Source: Leptospira hartskeerlii
GTDB lineage: Bacteria; Spirochaetota; Leptospiria; Leptospirales; Leptospiraceae
Assembly (NCBI RefSeq): GCF_002811475.1
Contig: NZ_NPDL01000005.1
Coordinates: 176,823-240,822 of the forward strand
Reading direction: 5' to 3'
DNA: 64,000 nt
Each line of letters opens with the position of its first letter. Positions within the stretch are counted from its first letter, which is position 1. The notes beneath the pieces were generated by a model that was given only the letters and a program-made list of their open reading frames with translations, was not told the origin of the DNA and ran no database searches. A program made the position numbers and the translations under genes. Positions 9,505-22,140 of this stretch are shown here, piece by piece.

Positions 9505-12051
9505 TCAAAAATGGAAATAGTCAGCTTGGTTTTTCAGATCCTCGGACAAATGGGCAAGTCCCACTGAACCGGAACTCAATTCTTCTGTGGAAGAAGCGTT
9601 AGATTGGGTCAGGTCGTTTATGCTTGAAATTGTTTTTGAAATTTCTTCGATCGCCAGCTTCTGCTCCTGGATCGCGGTTTGGATACCTTCCGATCTTTCC
9701 TTCACTTCCTGGCCTTTTTTGTTAACGATCTTATTTCGGACCAGTTGCTCTCCCATCACGGAAGATACCTCGTTCATCCGGATATAGATTGTCTCGATTC
9801 TCTGGATGATCCCTCCGATCACACTTACCGTGTCCCGGATATTGCTGACTCCGATACCAATTTCGGTTTCGTTAGCTTGGATAATGTTTTCTATTTCCTT
9901 CATACTATCGGAAGTTTTGTCCGCGAGTTTGGAAATTTCGTCTGCGACTACTGCAAATCCTTTTCCCGCTGCTCCCGCTCTTGCGGCTTCGATGGCTGCA
10001 TTCAACGCGAGAAGATGGATCTGTTCCGAGATGGTCGTGATGATCTCGATCACACCCGTGATCTGGTCCGAGCTCTGGGAAATTTTACGGATACTTTGGT
10101 CCGTTAATTCCAAAGACTTTCCTCCTCTTCTCGCTTCATCCGTGATCTCTTTTACATGAGAAAGAGTATTTTCCAGATTTTCAGAAGTGGCTTGGATAGA
10201 AGAAGAAAATTCGAACATCTCTGAATCCAGAGAGTTTAAAAGAGTGACTTGTTCTTTTGTTCTATAGGAGATCGCATCCATTCCTGCCGAGATCTCCTCG
10301 ATAGAAGCGGAAATTTCTTCGGAGGCAGCAGCTTGGCTTTGCGCATTATCGGAGATTGTTTTTAAAGTTCCTGACATTTCTTCGGAAGAATTTGCAAGAC
10401 TATGAGATGCATCAAAAATTTTATGAAGAACACCTTTTACCTTACGATTGAACTCATTGATACTGATCGCCATCTCTCCGATCTCATCTTTGGAAAGAAC
10501 GGTTAGCTTATGGGTAAGATCTCCTTCCGACATTTTTTCGATCAGGTTTTGGCTATCTCTTAAAGGTTTTAAACTTTTGGATAGAATGAAATAAATGATA
10601 AATCCGATCACAAACAATCCGCTAAAGGAAATAGCTAACATATAGAATATCGTAGAGATTGCTTCTTTGGAAACTTCTTCGTTTACGATGGTCACAAAAG
10701 ATCTAAATCCATATTTTTTATTCGTATGAACTACCATGGATTTATATGCGCCGTCCATTACGTATTTGATCGGTACTCCGTCCGGTGCATTCTCGAATGA
10801 TTTTGCAAACGGGAGATCTTCCATTTTTTTCAGTCTCATATTTTCGCTGATATGATTTAGAAAGGTCATCTTAGCTGTGAGAAGTCCAGGATAACCTGTT
10901 TTGCCGATCTTAATAGATTGAACGATATTATTGGTTAGATCTCCTATCCGAACAGAGAACACCAAAAATGCCTTAGAGCCGTCGTTTAATTCAAATTCTC
11001 TAATATACAAAATGACCGGAGAACCGTTTTGAGTAGATTTAGAAGGTTCGCTAAAAAAGAATGCCTTTTCTTTGTTTGTATTTCGTATTTCTTCCGCTCC
11101 GGGAAGTTGGAATGAGGAAGTTAATGGCACAATAGTACTACTTGCTAATGTTCCTGTTCCTACAGAATGAGAAAACCAATCTCCGGCTTCTTTCCAGACT
11201 GCTATCCCTTCAAATCTTTGGCTGGATCCTAAAAAGTTACTTAGAAAATTCTCCGCCTCTTTCCAATTTTTTTGAGAGACTAGGGATCCAAGGGTTTTGT
11301 TCCGAATGATGAGGTCAGCTTCGTCTTCCGTGTCCTCATAGATACCTTGGGTAAGTAGGTCTAATGTATGGGCCACATTTAACATTTGGTTTGTATAAGC
11401 ATTCTTTAAAGATTCGTAATTGAGTTTGTAAACTACTAAAGAAACGCCTATCGCTAGGACCAAAACGATAGAAAAGAAGATCAATGTTAGGGTTTTAGTA
11501 AGATTGAGCTTAACTAAGGATTCCAATGAAATGGAACCGAATAGGTCCGTTCTAGTCAGATCGTCCTTTAGCCAATCAGTGACTAGGTAAAAATAAATGG
11601 CACTCCAAAGTCCTCCGAATACGATCAGCCCTAGTAGGATAGAATAATCAGTTTTGCTGATAGGCAAAAAGATCCCGAGAGCAACTACGAAGATCCCGCC
11701 CCCTATCCAGATCCGTACCAGTATGTCCAATGCGTGTAGAACAGGAAGACGGAAGACTGCCTTTTGGGCGCCGATCACAGTTTCTCTAGTTACTGCACCT
11801 TCTGCAAATTGTTTGGAATATTTTCGTAACGGTTTTAATTTATAAAAAGAAGAAAGTGTACTGGTGATGAGTCCTAGAACGAAGATCACCCCCATGACGA
11901 ACCAAAGAGAATCAGCTCCTCTTAGATCCAAATCCATAAAATGGACCAGAAATACGATCGCAAATGGAGTTCCGATCAGATAACCTAAACCTTCTGTTAA
12001 GAACAGAAATCTTGCGGAGAATACGGAAATTTCTTTGTTTATGTTTTTCAT
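9505..12051 (-). CDS. Methyl-accepting chemotaxis protein with multi-pass N-terminal membrane module
   Basis: An 848-residue chemoreceptor. Four hydrophobic helices lie in the first ~165 residues and a fifth near 187-208. A ~260-residue extracytoplasmic sensor region follows, then another helix near 475-500, a HAMP domain ([21 protein letters not shown] onward) and the cytoplasmic signalling domain. The hairpin-tip landmark is [20 protein letters not shown], near 670. The extra N-terminal membrane block is unlike the simple two-TM layout of the two receptors at 16.8-21 kb. It should bind CheW/CheA at the tip; the ligand is unknown. An AGGA ribosome-binding site precedes the ATG. Confidence 0.88.
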   Translation of the reverse strand: MKNINKEISVFSARFLFLTEGLGYLIGTPFAIVFLVHFMDLDLRGADSLWFVMGVIFVLGLITSTLSSFYKLKPLRKYSKQFAEGAVTRETVIGAQKAVFRLPVLHALDILVRIWIGGGIFVVALGIFLPISKTDYSILLGLIVFGGLWSAIYFYLVTDWLKDDLTRTDLFGSISLESLVKLNLTKTLTLIFFSIVLVLAIGVSLVVYKLNYESLKNAYTNQMLNVAHTLDLLTQGIYEDTEDEADLIIRNKTLGSLVSQKNWKEAENFLSNFLGSSQRFEGIAVWKEAGDWFSHSVGTGTLASSTIVPLTSSFQLPGAEEIRNTNKEKAFFFSEPSKSTQNGSPVILYIREFELNDGSKAFLVFSVRIGDLTNNIVQSIKIGKTGYPGLLTAKMTFLNHISENMRLKKMEDLPFAKSFENAPDGVPIKYVMDGAYKSMVVHTNKKYGFRSFVTIVNEEVSKEAISTIFYMLAISFSGLFVIGFIIYFILSKSLKPLRDSQNLIEKMSEGDLTHKLTVLSKDEIGEMAISINEFNRKVKGVLHKIFDASHSLANSSEEMSGTLKTISDNAQSQAAASEEISASIEEISAGMDAISYRTKEQVTLLNSLDSEMFEFSSSIQATSENLENTLSHVKEITDEARRGGKSLELTDQSIRKISQSSDQITGVIEIITTISEQIHLLALNAAIEAARAGAAGKGFAVVADEISKLADKTSDSMKEIENIIQANETEIGIGVSNIRDTVSVIGGIIQRIETIYIRMNEVSSVMGEQLVRNKIVNKKGQEVKERSEGIQTAIQEQKLAIEEISKTISSINDLTQSNASSTEELSSGSVGLAHLSEDLKNQADYFHF

Positions 12052-12148
12052 GCGCGATCCTGGTTGATTTTTTTTCGACCTAGTATGATCTAAAAAAGTT
12101 TCTTTTAAAAAGGCCTAGAGGCGAAACCTAAAATTTAGGGATATAAAA

Positions 12149-13108
12149 TTGATATTTGATTCTTCTGACAAGCGTATTGCAGTAGTGGGCGATATACATG
12201 GATTCTGGACCTGGGTCGATACTGAGTATTTTTCCAAAAGTAATTATGATTCTGTGATATTCACCGGAGACCTTGGGAATAATCGGCCGGGGAACACAAA
12301 TAAGATCGCCCAATTAGTCTCTAAAGTTCTGAAGCCAAAGTATATCATTTTAGGAAATCATGATACTACTTCTATTCCTCAGTTACTTATGGAAATCACC
12401 AATGCTACACCTAATATGGGCTACTTAAGTCATACATTTCATCTGCTTCGATACAAAAAGCTGCTCAAAGATCTGGGTGATTCTCACATTTGCCAATATA
12501 ATCTTTTCGAGGCCGGGCAGGGGCTTTCTATTTTGGGGGCCAGACCTCTTTCTATGGGAGCTCGGTTTAATTTTCAGGTATTTCTCAAATCTGTATTTGG
12601 AATTTCTTCCTATGAAGAATCGGAGAAAAAACTGAATGAATTGATCCATGGCATTGACTTCCAAAAGCGAGATCTGATCATTCTTGCTCATAACGGCCCT
12701 TCCGGTTTAGGAGCTAGGGCTCACGATATTTGGGGTTGCGATTTTAAGAGCGAAGAAGGGGACTTCGGTGATAAGGACCTAGGCGATTTTATCCGAAAAC
12801 TTGCGGACCAAGACAAAAGGCCCAAGGTCGTGATCGCAGGGCATATGCATCATTCTTCCAGAAAATTAAAAGTTAAGACTAGGATTTGGAAAAGAAAAGA
12901 AGAAGGTATATTATATCTAAATCCAGCTCGAGTCCCACGCATCTTTTCAGATAAAGAAGGAAATATCTGGCATCATCATGTGGAGCTGATCCGAAAAAAT
13001 GGGATTTGGGATGCGGAAGCGAAATATTTGAAGAATGGAGTGGAGGAAATTTTTCCCCTCCCTGAGTTTATAGAGAGGGAGAAAAATCGGATAGAAATAA
13101 AAGGCTGA
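12149..13108 (+). CDS. Metallophosphoesterase
   Basis: A 319-residue calcineurin-like phosphoesterase. The dinuclear-metal ligands are present in order: GDIHG (14-18), GDLG (about 40), GNHD (about 73), an AHNGPSG block and GHMHH (about 231-235). The start is TTG. It is chosen because AGGG sits 8 bases upstream and the conserved VVGDIHG strand begins 12 residues in, leaving no room for a later start. The AGGG overlaps a 13-base palindrome (12127-12139). Substrate is not predictable. Its stop is one base from the stop of the convergent TPR gene. Confidence 0.82.
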   Translation: MIFDSSDKRIAVVGDIHGFWTWVDTEYFSKSNYDSVIFTGDLGNNRPGNTNKIAQLVSKVLKPKYIILGNHDTTSIPQLLMEITNATPNMGYLSHTFHLLRYKKLLKDLGDSHICQYNLFEAGQGLSILGARPLSMGARFNFQVFLKSVFGISSYEESEKKLNELIHGIDFQKRDLIILAHNGPSGLGARAHDIWGCDFKSEEGDFGDKDLGDFIRKLADQDKRPKVVIAGHMHHSSRKLKVKTRIWKRKEEGILYLNPARVPRIFSDKEGNIWHHHVELIRKNGIWDAEAKYLKNGVEEIFPLPEFIEREKNRIEIKG

Positions 13109-13109
13109 A

Positions 13110-14228
13110 TTATTCCGAGAAAGAATCCAGCTTTTGTTTTACTTCCTCGTTTAAAGGCTGCTTTTTGTGGAAGTCGTTTAATAACTTGAGAGCCTCGTCT
13201 CTTTTTCCCAAATCGGAATAAAGTTCCGAAAGTTCTACAACAGGGCGAGGATCCATCGGGAACTTTTTATGAAGATCCACATAAATTTCCTCTGCCTTGT
13301 CTCTTGCGCCTTTCATTTTCAAAGAAGAAGCTTTTCCAAGAAGTGCGAAATAGTCTTCACCTTCCGAAAGAATTCTATTAAAACATTCTAATGCTTTGTC
13401 GAATTCTCCCATACCTCTTAAACTATCCGCATATCTATTGATGATCAGTTTATTATCCGGATCAAATTCCAGAATTCTTTCCCAGAACTCGTTTGCTTTA
13501 CGGAAATCTTTTTTACCACGATAAGATTCTGCTAAACCGTACAGAGCAAAGAAGTTCCTTTGATCCAGATCCGCAGCTCTGCGATAATAACGGATCGCCT
13601 CGTCAAAGTCTTTGATCTTGCGATAACTATTACCGATCTCAGTTAAGATCTTGATATTATCCGGTTGGATGACTAGAAGTTTTTCCCACCAGCTGATTGC
13701 GTCTTTGTATCTTTGGCAGGCAAAGAATAAATGCCCCAAGCCTACGATCACATACTGATCCTTAGGATTGATCTGCAGTGCTTGCATATAATATACTTCT
13801 GATTCTTTGAAGTTTTTGAGTTTTCTATGTGCGTCCGCAACTCTACTTAAGATGGATGCGTCAGTGATAGTAATATGTCTATATTCTTCAGCTACTTCGA
13901 TGACCCGATTGAGTAGGTTCATCTCTCTATAGCAGTTCATAAGTCCCATTAAGGAGAACTTATTGGATGAATCTTCTTTGATACATCTGTTATAAAAATC
14001 CAGAGCCTGTCTGAATTCCTTTCGTTTGAAATGAAGGTCTCCCATTCCGACTAAACCGTAGGTATTGCTAGGTTCCTTAGCCAGAAGTTCCTTCAATTTA
14101 GATTCGGCCTTGTCCCATTGTCTGCTATCCAGAAAACGGTAGGCTTCTTTTGCTAAACTTTTGATCTGAGCAAAATTTGAATCTTCTTCTTCCTTTCCTG
14201 CTTGGGGTTTTTCAATAGGCTCGTTCAT
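13110..14228 (-). CDS. TPR repeat protein
   Basis: A 372-residue soluble protein made almost wholly of tetratricopeptide repeats from about residue 20 to the end. Typical 34-residue periodicity is visible in segments such as [18 protein letters not shown] and [17 protein letters not shown], with Gly-8, Ala-20 and Pro-32-type positions. The N-terminus is acidic and lacks a signal peptide, so it should be a cytoplasmic scaffold. Specific partners cannot be inferred. It is transcribed away from ilvB. Confidence 0.8.
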   Translation of the reverse strand: MNEPIEKPQAGKEEEDSNFAQIKSLAKEAYRFLDSRQWDKAESKLKELLAKEPSNTYGLVGMGDLHFKRKEFRQALDFYNRCIKEDSSNKFSLMGLMNCYREMNLLNRVIEVAEEYRHITITDASILSRVADAHRKLKNFKESEVYYMQALQINPKDQYVIVGLGHLFFACQRYKDAISWWEKLLVIQPDNIKILTEIGNSYRKIKDFDEAIRYYRRAADLDQRNFFALYGLAESYRGKKDFRKANEFWERILEFDPDNKLIINRYADSLRGMGEFDKALECFNRILSEGEDYFALLGKASSLKMKGARDKAEEIYVDLHKKFPMDPRPVVELSELYSDLGKRDEALKLLNDFHKKQPLNEEVKQKLDSFSE

Positions 14229-14477
14229 AGGACCGAAGTTCCTTTTTAAATTTAGAAAGAAGATCTGGGAGATCCTTCATTCAATTTTTTATTTAATATT
14301 ACTTTGACGGATGAGTAAAGGTTTTCCTTGGTACTAAATCCGTAAAGAAAATTTGAAATTAGAAAAAAAGAGAGAAATCTCGGTTTGCAGCGCATAAAAT
14401 AATACGAAAGTTATAGTCCATTCTTCCTTCTTGACAGGGCCCTTAGTTCGCATGGAATGGATTCTAACGAGGGAAAG

Positions 14478-16187
14478 ATGCCGAAAACCGAAGCAAAAAT
14501 CTCCGGTGCCCGTTTGATGGTCGAACTCCTGGAAGAATATGGAGTGGATATCGTCTTCGGATATCCAGGCGGAGCAATTCTGCCATTTTACGACGAATTA
14601 TATAAAAGTACTAAAATAAAACATATCCTTGTCCGCCATGAACAAGGCGCGATCCACATGGCAGAAGGGTATGCACGTTCTACAGGTAAGCTTGGAGTTT
14701 GTATCGCTACTTCCGGTCCGGGTGCTACGAACCTTGTGACCGGACTTACTGATGCAAAACTAGACTCGGTTCCTATACTTGCAATTACTGGGCAAGTCGC
14801 GACCAACGCAATTGGAACAGATGCCTTCCAAGAAGCGGATATTTATGGGATCACAATTCCTATCACAAAGTATAATGCACTTATCAAGTCTGCGGATGAT
14901 ATCGCTAGACATTTCCAAGAGGCGACCTTAGTCGCTTTAGGTGGAAGACCCGGTCCTGTTCTTTTGGATTTTCCTAAAGATGTTCAGACTGAACTTACTT
15001 CCGTTCGTAAAGTGGATAAACTTAAAATAGATTCTAGACATTATCAAAAACCTCCGATCGGAGGAGATCTGGATTCTTTCGCGGCGGCATTAAATAAAGC
15101 TAAACGTCCTCTTCTTTATGTGGGAGGAGGAGCGATCAATGCGAATGCTTCCAAAGAGATTAAGGAGCTTGCGGAGAAGGGAAATATCCCTGTCACCACA
15201 ACTCTTATGGGGATCGGAGCATTTCCTGGCACTCACCAACTTTCAGTCGGGATGCTCGGGATGCACGGAACAGCTTATGCTAACAAGGCTGTATTAGAAT
15301 GTGATTATATTCTAAACTTGGGTGCTAGGTTCGACGATCGAGTCGCTAAACCTGGAGAATTTGCGGAGAATGCTATACGTGCTCATATAGATATAGACAC
15401 GGCAGAGTTCAACAAAAGGGTTTCCGTAGATTATCTTTTGCATGGAGACTTGAAAGAAGTTTTAAAGGCTCTTATTCCAAAAGTGAATAAGGTAGATCGT
15501 CCTGAGTGGGTCGGATTCTTAGATACATTAAAGAAGAACCATCCATTAGAATTTGATGATTCTACGGATACAATCAAGCCTCAAGGATTCTTACAGAAAT
15601 TATACGAAAAGAGTAAGGGAAAGGCAATTGTTTCCACAGACGTGGGACAACACCAGATGTGGGCCGCTCAGTATTTTCTTTTTGAAGAAGCAAATCGTTG
15701 GCTGACTTCAGGCGGATTGGGTACAATGGGTTACGGTCTTCCAGCAGCGATTGGAGCTAAATTCGGAAATCCTAATAAAACAGTGATCTGTGTTTCAGGC
15801 GACGGTTCCATCCAGATGAATATCCAGGAATTGGCAACTATCGCGATGTATAAGAAGGGTGTAAAGATCCTGATCTTTAATAATAATTTCTTGGGGATGG
15901 TCCGCCAATGGCAGGAATTATTCTACGAGGAAAGATTCTCAGAGTCTGAATGGAATTATAATCCGGATTTCGTAAAATTGGGAGAGGCTTATTCCATAAA
16001 AGGATTAAGGATTTCTAATAAATCTGAAATTGACAAGGCGCTGGAATTTTTCTTAGAAGATGACGATGCAAGGATCCTAGAAGTGATGATCCCTGCGGAA
16101 GAGAAAGTATTCCCTATGATCCCTGCGGGCAAATCCCAAAAAGACATGATCGAATTTTCCGACACAGTTCGGGCCGGTAAAAAATGA
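14478..16187 (+). CDS. ilvB: Acetolactate synthase large (catalytic) subunit
   Basis: ThDP-dependent enzyme that forms acetolactate or acetohydroxybutyrate, the first committed step of valine, leucine and isoleucine synthesis. Landmarks are [29 protein letters not shown] with the cofactor-activating Glu, [14 protein letters not shown], and the C-terminal ThDP/Mg motif [12 protein letters not shown] followed by [13 protein letters not shown] start at the ATG at 14478 because GAGGG lies five bases upstream. An in-frame ATG at 14457 would add seven residues and overlaps the promoter-like area (TTGACA at 14431-14436). From 14478 the protein is 569 residues. It overlaps ilvN by ATGA. No leucine-rich leader peptide was seen. 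Confidence 0.95.
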   Translation: MPKTEAKISGARLMVELLEEYGVDIVFGYPGGAILPFYDELYKSTKIKHILVRHEQGAIHMAEGYARSTGKLGVCIATSGPGATNLVTGLTDAKLDSVPILAITGQVATNAIGTDAFQEADIYGITIPITKYNALIKSADDIARHFQEATLVALGGRPGPVLLDFPKDVQTELTSVRKVDKLKIDSRHYQKPPIGGDLDSFAAALNKAKRPLLYVGGGAINANASKEIKELAEKGNIPVTTTLMGIGAFPGTHQLSVGMLGMHGTAYANKAVLECDYILNLGARFDDRVAKPGEFAENAIRAHIDIDTAEFNKRVSVDYLLHGDLKEVLKALIPKVNKVDRPEWVGFLDTLKKNHPLEFDDSTDTIKPQGFLQKLYEKSKGKAIVSTDVGQHQMWAAQYFLFEEANRWLTSGGLGTMGYGLPAAIGAKFGNPNKTVICVSGDGSIQMNIQELATIAMYKKGVKILIFNNNFLGMVRQWQELFYEERFSESEWNYNPDFVKLGEAYSIKGLRISNKSEIDKALEFFLEDDDARILEVMIPAEEKVFPMIPAGKSQKDMIEFSDTVRAGKK

Positions 16188-16663
16188 AACATATACTGAA
16201 AATTTTGGTAAACAATCATCCAGGTGTGATGAGCCATGTGTCCGGTCTATTTACCAGAAGAAGTTATAATATAGATTCTATCGCGGTAGGTGTTACCCAG
16301 GATCCTGAAATTTCGAATATGGTGATCGTAGTTAAAGGAGATGATTCAGTAGTTGAACAGGTAAAACGCCAACTTCTAAAATTACCTGACGTGATCGAGG
16401 TAGAGGATCTCGCCTATCATGACTGTATCAGCAGAGAGCTCGTGCTTGTTGTTGTAAAAGTAGAAGATTCCAACCGAACTGAGATCATTTCTATTTGCGA
16501 AGTATTCCAGGCAAAGATCGCTGACTTGACCAAGACTACAATGACTGTCGAGTTTTCCGGAAACACCAGACAGGTGGAACATTTTCTGGAAATGATGCAG
16601 AAGTATGGGATCCAAGAAATCGCGCGTACCGGCCAGATTGCTTTAAAATACAGATCTACCTGA
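16184..16663 (+). CDS. ilvN: Acetolactate synthase small (regulatory) subunit
   Basis: A 159-residue regulatory partner of IlvB. An N-terminal ACT domain (about 3-76; [20 protein letters not shown]) provides the valine feedback site, and a C-terminal small-subunit domain follows ([16 protein letters not shown] onward). Length matches IlvH/IlvN of other bacteria. Its ATG overlaps the ilvB stop (16184-16187), ensuring stoichiometric synthesis. A GC-rich hairpin follows the stop. Confidence 0.95.
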   Translation: MKHILKILVNNHPGVMSHVSGLFTRRSYNIDSIAVGVTQDPEISNMVIVVKGDDSVVEQVKRQLLKLPDVIEVEDLAYHDCISRELVLVVVKVEDSNRTEIISICEVFQAKIADLTKTTMTVEFSGNTRQVEHFLEMMQKYGIQEIARTGQIALKYRST

Positions 16664-16675
16664 TTTTGTTAAAAG

Positions 16676-16692
16676 ACCGGGAATTTCCCGGT
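16676..16692 (+). terminator. GC-rich hairpin after ilvBN (weak terminator candidate)
   Basis: Arms ACCGGGAA and TTCCCGGT around a single central base form a 17-base near-perfect palindrome 12 bases after the ilvN stop. The following TTAATTGATC is AT-rich but not a true T-tract, so termination efficiency is uncertain. Confidence 0.45.
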
Positions 16693-16770
16693 TAATTGAT
16701 CGGTACAATTTCGTATCGAAAAGAGTTTTTTTGTTCCATATTTGGAATTTACCTATTCTAATTCCCTCCT

Positions 16771-18846
16771 ATGAGTATTAGGGCTCGAATTTCACTATAT
16801 CTATCCTTAGTTCTATTTTTAGGTTTTGCAGTGCTTACTGCGATCAATTCGGTGATCTCTTATCGTAGTTTGCATACTGAAATAGAGTCCGGTTCTGCAT
16901 TAAGTGCGGAAAGATACACCTTTGAAGTGAAGGATTATCTGGATACTGCTATGGGAATGACCAGAGGTTTTCGAATGCTTCTCATCTTCTCCAATCCTAA
17001 AAGAGAAGAAGTAATCAACACAATGATAGAGATCCTGCATCGAAATTCAAAATGGTTCGGAATGTGGGTCGTATATGAACCGAATGCGTTTGATGGCTTT
17101 GATGCTCAGTTTAAAAATAAGCCGGGACATGATTCAACCGGAAGATTTATCACTTATGTTCATTCCGTAAAATCGACTACTGATGCAGTGATAGAACCTT
17201 CCGTCAATTATGAGGCTACCGATGGAAGTGGGGACTTTTATCAGATCCCTAAAAAGACAATGGAGCCTTTCGTAACGGATCCGTACACTTACACTGCGGG
17301 TGGAAAGCAAGTACAGATGATCTCTCTTTGTGTTCCCGTAAGCAATGCCGGAAAGTTTTGGGGTGTACTTGGAATGGATATCACTACCGCTCAACTCCAA
17401 GAGACAATGGGAAATATAAAACCGTTTAGAGGTCTAGGATATCTTGCTCTGATTTCTCCTAAAGGGATTTATGCAGCCAATGGCGGTGATCATAATCTGG
17501 TAGGTAAGGTAATTCCTGACGCAGAAGAATTAAAGTTAATACAATCCAAATCGGAAGAACACGAACGTTTTACGTATGAGTCCGATGGTCACACTCATCA
17601 TTTTTTTCCATTCAAGATAGGGAAAGGACAGAAACAATGGGTGATGCAGATAAGCATTCCAAATTCAATTTTTGCAAAAGAACTATTCAGCGTTCTTCTA
17701 CAGAATGCTATCTCTTCCTTGCTCATCGTGAGTTTGATCGTAGTCGTTCTTCATTTTATATTCCAAAAATTGATCTCTGCCGGATTATTAAAGGCGATCG
17801 GATTTTCAGAAGAGATAGCAAAAGGAAATCTACTTGCTTCTTCCGATTATAATCGTAATGACGAGATTGGCGCATTGTTATCCGCAATGAATATGATGAG
17901 AGAACATCTATTCGGTGTGGTGAACGAGATCGGAGTATCAACAAACAAGTTGTCCGGAACAGCTGAGAAGATGGCAGTTTCTTCCAGAAATTTTTCGGAT
18001 GTTGCTCAAACGCAAGCTTCCGCGGCAGAGGAATGTTCCGCAGCGGTGGAGGAACTCGCCGCTTCTGCCCAAAACGTAGGTAAGTCCATGCAAAGAGCCG
18101 TCTCCAGTATGAGAGAGATTGACGGTAACGTAATTTTATTAAAAGAGCAGATTGCAAGTATCAATGCGGAAATGCAAAATCTGGTAAGTTTGGCTGCTTC
18201 TTCCAAAGAGGAAGCTGTTACTGGAGAATCCGCGATGAGCACTTCTAACCGTGCAATGGGTGCGATCGGCGATAGTGCCTCCAGGATCAATGAGATACTT
18301 TCTTTGATCACTGAGATTTCCGAAAAAACGAACCTTCTCGCATTAAATGCGGCGATAGAAGCAGCCAGGGCCGGAGAAGCAGGAAAAGGATTTGCGGTGG
18401 TAGCAGAAGAGATTGGAAAACTCGCTTCCCAAACTTCTAGCTCCGTTCAAGAAATTGGGGGATTGGTAAATTCTACCAACAACGCAGTGTTGGATGGAAA
18501 TAATAAAATGGGAGAAGCATCTCAGATACTACTAAGGATCAAGGAGAGGGTGGACGAATTCGATAAATCCGCGAAGGCGGTTTTGAGTTCCGTTAAAACC
18601 CAGGAATCCAATACGAAAGAGATCGCGGAAAGTGCGAATACTTTGATGAGTTTCAGCTTACAGATTGAAGAGGCAGTGACCGAGCAAAGAAGGGCTACGG
18701 AGGAAATCACCAAAACCATCGTAAACATCTCTGAAGGAACTCAGGAGATTGCTACAGGCGCGGACGATCTTACCACATTCTCCGGAGATATGCATGGCCA
18801 GTCGGAACAATTGTCCAACTTGATCGGAAAATTCAAAGTCAGCTAG
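16771..18846 (+). CDS. Methyl-accepting chemotaxis protein (dCache-type), first of tandem pair
   Basis: A 691-residue chemoreceptor. Transmembrane helix 1 lies near 7-28, then a large periplasmic double-Cache-like sensor (about 35-300, with [15 protein letters not shown] and [12 protein letters not shown]). A second helix lies near 310-335, followed by HAMP and the signalling hairpin with tip [18 protein letters not shown] near 515-535. The gene is a paralogue of the next one, with the same length. Its ATG is preceded by ccctcct and has no visible Shine-Dalgarno, in contrast to its twin. A small palindrome TTCCA-tatt-TGGAA (16734-16747) lies upstream. The ligand is unknown; dCache receptors often bind amino or organic acids. 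Confidence 0.92.
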   Translation: MSIRARISLYLSLVLFLGFAVLTAINSVISYRSLHTEIESGSALSAERYTFEVKDYLDTAMGMTRGFRMLLIFSNPKREEVINTMIEILHRNSKWFGMWVVYEPNAFDGFDAQFKNKPGHDSTGRFITYVHSVKSTTDAVIEPSVNYEATDGSGDFYQIPKKTMEPFVTDPYTYTAGGKQVQMISLCVPVSNAGKFWGVLGMDITTAQLQETMGNIKPFRGLGYLALISPKGIYAANGGDHNLVGKVIPDAEELKLIQSKSEEHERFTYESDGHTHHFFPFKIGKGQKQWVMQISIPNSIFAKELFSVLLQNAISSLLIVSLIVVVLHFIFQKLISAGLLKAIGFSEEIAKGNLLASSDYNRNDEIGALLSAMNMMREHLFGVVNEIGVSTNKLSGTAEKMAVSSRNFSDVAQTQASAAEECSAAVEELAASAQNVGKSMQRAVSSMREIDGNVILLKEQIASINAEMQNLVSLAASSKEEAVTGESAMSTSNRAMGAIGDSASRINEILSLITEISEKTNLLALNAAIEAARAGEAGKGFAVVAEEIGKLASQTSSSVQEIGGLVNSTNNAVLDGNNKMGEASQILLRIKERVDEFDKSAKAVLSSVKTQESNTKEIAESANTLMSFSLQIEEAVTEQRRATEEITKTIVNISEGTQEIATGADDLTTFSGDMHGQSEQLSNLIGKFKVS

Positions 18847-18895
18847 AAAGAAAAAGCGTTCCAAAATTTCTTTCCATTCTAAGAATGGAGCCCTT

Positions 18896-20971
18896 ATGAG
18901 TATTCGGCTCCGAATTTCTTTATATATTTCCATCGTTCTATTTATCGCATTCTCACTGCTTGCGGCTTATAATTCTTATTCTTCTTACCAGAACCTGAGA
19001 GAGGAAGTGGAACAAAGTTCCGATGTCACTGCGGAAAGATGGACTTACGAAATTATGGAAGAGTTGAATACTCGTATGGGTTTGATCCGCGGTTTTCGTT
19101 TTCCTTTGATCTACGCTTCTCCGGCGAGAGAACAGGTGGTCCAAACGCTGCAGGAAATCATGAAACGGAACCAAGACTATTTCGGTATGTGGCTTTGTTA
19201 CGAACCGAATGCGTATGACGGAAAAGATGCACTGTATAAGAACAGGCCGGGACACGACGAGTCCGGTCGTTTTATTCCTTATTTGAATCGTGCTCGTGCC
19301 AAGGACCTAGTGGATCTCGAACCATTAAGAGATTATAATAATACGGATGGCACCGGCGATTTTTACCAGATTACTAAGAAGACTGATAAGATGAGTGTGG
19401 TAGGTCCCTATCATTATACCGTGAGCGGTAAAAGTATTCTGATGATCTCTCTCGTTGTCCCAATCAGTGTGGATGGTCATTTTTATGGCGCCGCAGGTAT
19501 GGATATAGACCTGAAAAATCTACAAGAGAGAATAGGAAATAAAAAACCTTTTCGCGGTAAAGGTCATATTGCTCTTATTTCTCCCGCCGGTTTGTATGCG
19601 ATCAATGGAGAAAATCCTGAATTGCTTGGCAAAAAAATCCCGGATGAAGCCGAATTAAAACAATATTTGGAAAGCGCAAAAGAAGGAAATAGATTTGTCT
19701 ATGAATCCGGCGGAGACACCTCTTATTATTTTCCGTTCCATATCGGAAAGGATCCTAAGTTTTGGACGCTAATGGTGAGCATTCCAAATTCAGTATATTA
19801 TGAAAGTATTGGAGAAATCATTTTAAAAGCGGTACTTTCTTCTTTTCTGATACTAGTTGTAGTATTACTTTCTTTAAATTTAATATTCGTTCGACTGGTG
19901 AGTTCCGGTCTTTTAAAAGCGATCGGTTTCTCGGATGAGATCGCTAAAGGAAATCTCACAGTCCAAAATAATTATCCTGTAAAGGATGAGATAGGCACAC
20001 TATTCATTTCTATGGACCAGATGAGGGAAAATCTTCTCGGCGTAGTCAAGGAGATGAGATCTTCTTCCGAAAAATTGGGTTCTAAATCGGAAGAGATGGC
20101 GATTTCTTCCAGGAATTTTGCGGACATCGCTCAGACCCAAGCCTCCGCAGCGGAAGAATCTTCCGCGGCTGTGGAAGAACTCGCTGCTTCCGCTCAAAAC
20201 GTAGGTAAGTCCATGGAAAAAGCCGTGGAGAATACAAAAGAAATCGACGGTAACTCGATGCGTCTGAAAGAACAGATTGTAAGCATCAATCAAGAGATGC
20301 AGGGGTTAGTCAATCTTGCAGTCGAATCTAAAAGACAAGCAGTGACAGGCGAGAATGCTATGTTTGCCTCCACAAATGCAATGGGTGAGATTGGGGAAAG
20401 CGCTTCTAGAATTACGGAAATCTTATCTATTATCACCGAGATTTCCGAAAAAACAAACCTTCTCGCATTAAACGCAGCAATAGAAGCAGCCAGAGCGGGA
20501 GAAGCAGGAAAAGGATTTGCTGTAGTTGCTGAAGAGATAGGTAAACTTGCATCTCAAACTTCCAGTTCAGTGCAGGAGATCGGTGAACTGGTTGATTCCA
20601 CAAACGACGCTGTGATGAACGGTAACTCTAAGGTGGAAGAGGCTTCTCAAATATTAAAAAAACTGAAACAAAGCGTGAACGAATTCGAAATTTCCGCTAA
20701 TAAGGTCTTGGCTTCCGTAAAAGATCAGGAATCGAATACTAGTAGGATTCAAACTAGTTCCAATACTTTAACTTCTTTTAGTATGCAGATAGAAGAAGCT
20801 GTTTTCGAGCAGAAAAACGCAACGAATGAGATCACTAAAACGATTATCAGTATTTCGGAAGGAACTCAGGAAATCGCAGGGGGAGCGGACGATCTGACTA
20901 CATTCTCAGGTGAAACTCAAATGTTAGCGGAACAACTCTCCAAACTGATAGAAAAGTTTAAAGTGGATTAG
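18896..20971 (+). CDS. Methyl-accepting chemotaxis protein (dCache-type), second of tandem pair
   Basis: A 691-residue receptor with the same architecture as its upstream neighbour: TM1, double-Cache-like sensor ([27 protein letters not shown]), TM2, HAMP and signalling tip [18 protein letters not shown]. Signalling domains are almost identical between the two, while the sensors are clearly diverged. This fits duplication followed by change of ligand specificity. It follows the first gene by 49 bases with a GGAG ribosome-binding site and probably shares its transcript. It ends one base before the convergent hemW. Confidence 0.92.
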   Translation: MSIRLRISLYISIVLFIAFSLLAAYNSYSSYQNLREEVEQSSDVTAERWTYEIMEELNTRMGLIRGFRFPLIYASPAREQVVQTLQEIMKRNQDYFGMWLCYEPNAYDGKDALYKNRPGHDESGRFIPYLNRARAKDLVDLEPLRDYNNTDGTGDFYQITKKTDKMSVVGPYHYTVSGKSILMISLVVPISVDGHFYGAAGMDIDLKNLQERIGNKKPFRGKGHIALISPAGLYAINGENPELLGKKIPDEAELKQYLESAKEGNRFVYESGGDTSYYFPFHIGKDPKFWTLMVSIPNSVYYESIGEIILKAVLSSFLILVVVLLSLNLIFVRLVSSGLLKAIGFSDEIAKGNLTVQNNYPVKDEIGTLFISMDQMRENLLGVVKEMRSSSEKLGSKSEEMAISSRNFADIAQTQASAAEESSAAVEELAASAQNVGKSMEKAVENTKEIDGNSMRLKEQIVSINQEMQGLVNLAVESKRQAVTGENAMFASTNAMGEIGESASRITEILSIITEISEKTNLLALNAAIEAARAGEAGKGFAVVAEEIGKLASQTSSSVQEIGELVDSTNDAVMNGNSKVEEASQILKKLKQSVNEFEISANKVLASVKDQESNTSRIQTSSNTLTSFSMQIEEAVFEQKNATNEITKTIISISEGTQEIAGGADDLTTFSGETQMLAEQLSKLIEKFKVD

Positions 20972-20972
20972 G

Positions 20973-22139
20973 TTACCTATCCGTCAGATCTAAAATTTCT
21001 GAATCTAAAAATAGAACTGATTTAGGGTCCCACTGAAAGATTGTACCATCCAAGGTGCATTTTCCTTCAGAGGCTTTTTGTTTTAACTTAGTGAGTATTG
21101 TTTCTTTTTTATCCGGGAAATAGTCCAAGAAGTCTTTTAGGTCTATCGGAAGAAATATTCTAAAAAGGGATATTAAAATTTCTTCAAATGGATCAGATGG
21201 TTCGTAAGAGGTTGGATTTTTTCCAGTGCCATTGATGTAGGCAGAAGTATTTCTTGGATTGGAATATCTGCCTGAAGGTAAGAATCCGTGGGCTCCGGGA
21301 CCGATTCCTAAATAATATTCATAAGTCCAATACTTCATATTATGACGAGAGAATTGCCCAGGTTTGGAATAATTGGAGACTTCGTACTGAATGAATCCCT
21401 TAGATCTCAAAAAATCGGGTAAGTCTTGGAGGATTTTCTCCTGCACTTCTTCCGAAGGCGCGGCAACCGCTCCTGCAGAAACTTTTCGACTATACTCCGT
21501 GCCTTTTTCGACTGTTAGGGCATAAATGCTGATATGAGAGACTCCGGAGGCCAGGACAGAATTTGCATCTTCGTAAAATTCTTTTTCAGTTTGTCCAGGA
21601 ACTCCAAACATTAGATCAGCGCCATAATTCTTTATTTTAGAAGTTTGTAATGCTTCTAGGGTTCTAGAATAAGTCTCCGGATCGAAATACCTATCTAAAA
21701 ATTTCAGATTTTTAGGAAGAAACGATTGTATTCCCACATGAACTCTGTTGATCCCGGCATCATACAGTCCTTGCAGGTATTCAGGAGTTACGTCTTCCGG
21801 ATTACATTCTAATGTGATCTCGGAGTCCGGAGATAGATTTAGATTATTTTTTAAGAATTTTATAAAATCCGCATATTGTGTATAAGAAGCTTTAGAAGGA
21901 GTTCCTCCGCCGAAAAATAGACTATCGAATGTTAGGTCTTTGTAGTCGGGAAAATTTTTAAGTCTGAGTGAAACTTCTTCTTTATACTTGCTGAATAGAT
22001 CCTTTTCTAAAGGAGAAGGATCTAATCCTATTCCTTCCGAATAGAAATCACAATAGCTACATTTGTGAACACAGAATGGATAATGTACATAGATGCCCGG
22101 CCTGTTTGTTTTTTTTATGACCGGGTTCTGTGTTTCCAA
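20973..22139 (-). CDS. hemW: Radical SAM heme chaperone HemW-like protein
   Basis: A 388-residue radical SAM protein with the 4Fe-4S/SAM motif CVHKCSYC (C23, C27, C30) followed by DFYS, and the GGGTPS motif near 84. HemW proteins resemble coproporphyrinogen oxidase HemN but carry heme and insert it into respiratory enzymes. This sequence has the short HemW-type N-terminus lacking the extra HemN cysteine region, which supports HemW over HemN. It starts one base after the GH3 gene ends. Confidence 0.85.
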   Translation of the reverse strand: METQNPVIKKTNRPGIYVHYPFCVHKCSYCDFYSEGIGLDPSPLEKDLFSKYKEEVSLRLKNFPDYKDLTFDSLFFGGGTPSKASYTQYADFIKFLKNNLNLSPDSEITLECNPEDVTPEYLQGLYDAGINRVHVGIQSFLPKNLKFLDRYFDPETYSRTLEALQTSKIKNYGADLMFGVPGQTEKEFYEDANSVLASGVSHISIYALTVEKGTEYSRKVSAGAVAAPSEEVQEKILQDLPDFLRSKGFIQYEVSNYSKPGQFSRHNMKYWTYEYYLGIGPGAHGFLPSGRYSNPRNTSAYINGTGKNPTSYEPSDPFEEILISLFRIFLPIDLKDFLDYFPDKKETILTKLKQKASEGKCTLDGTIFQWDPKSVLFLDSEILDLTDR

Positions 22140-22140
22140 A

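Noticed and set aside
9679..10159. Two long antisense frames over the MCP signalling domain (and similar ones at 17756-18157)
   Set aside because: They are mirror frames created by the strongly biased codons of the chemoreceptor genes and have no family features.
14431..14463. TTGACA at 14431-14436 as an ilvB promoter
   Set aside because: A matching TATAAT-like -10 at correct spacing is not present (nearest is a poor GGAATG), so not called as a promoter.
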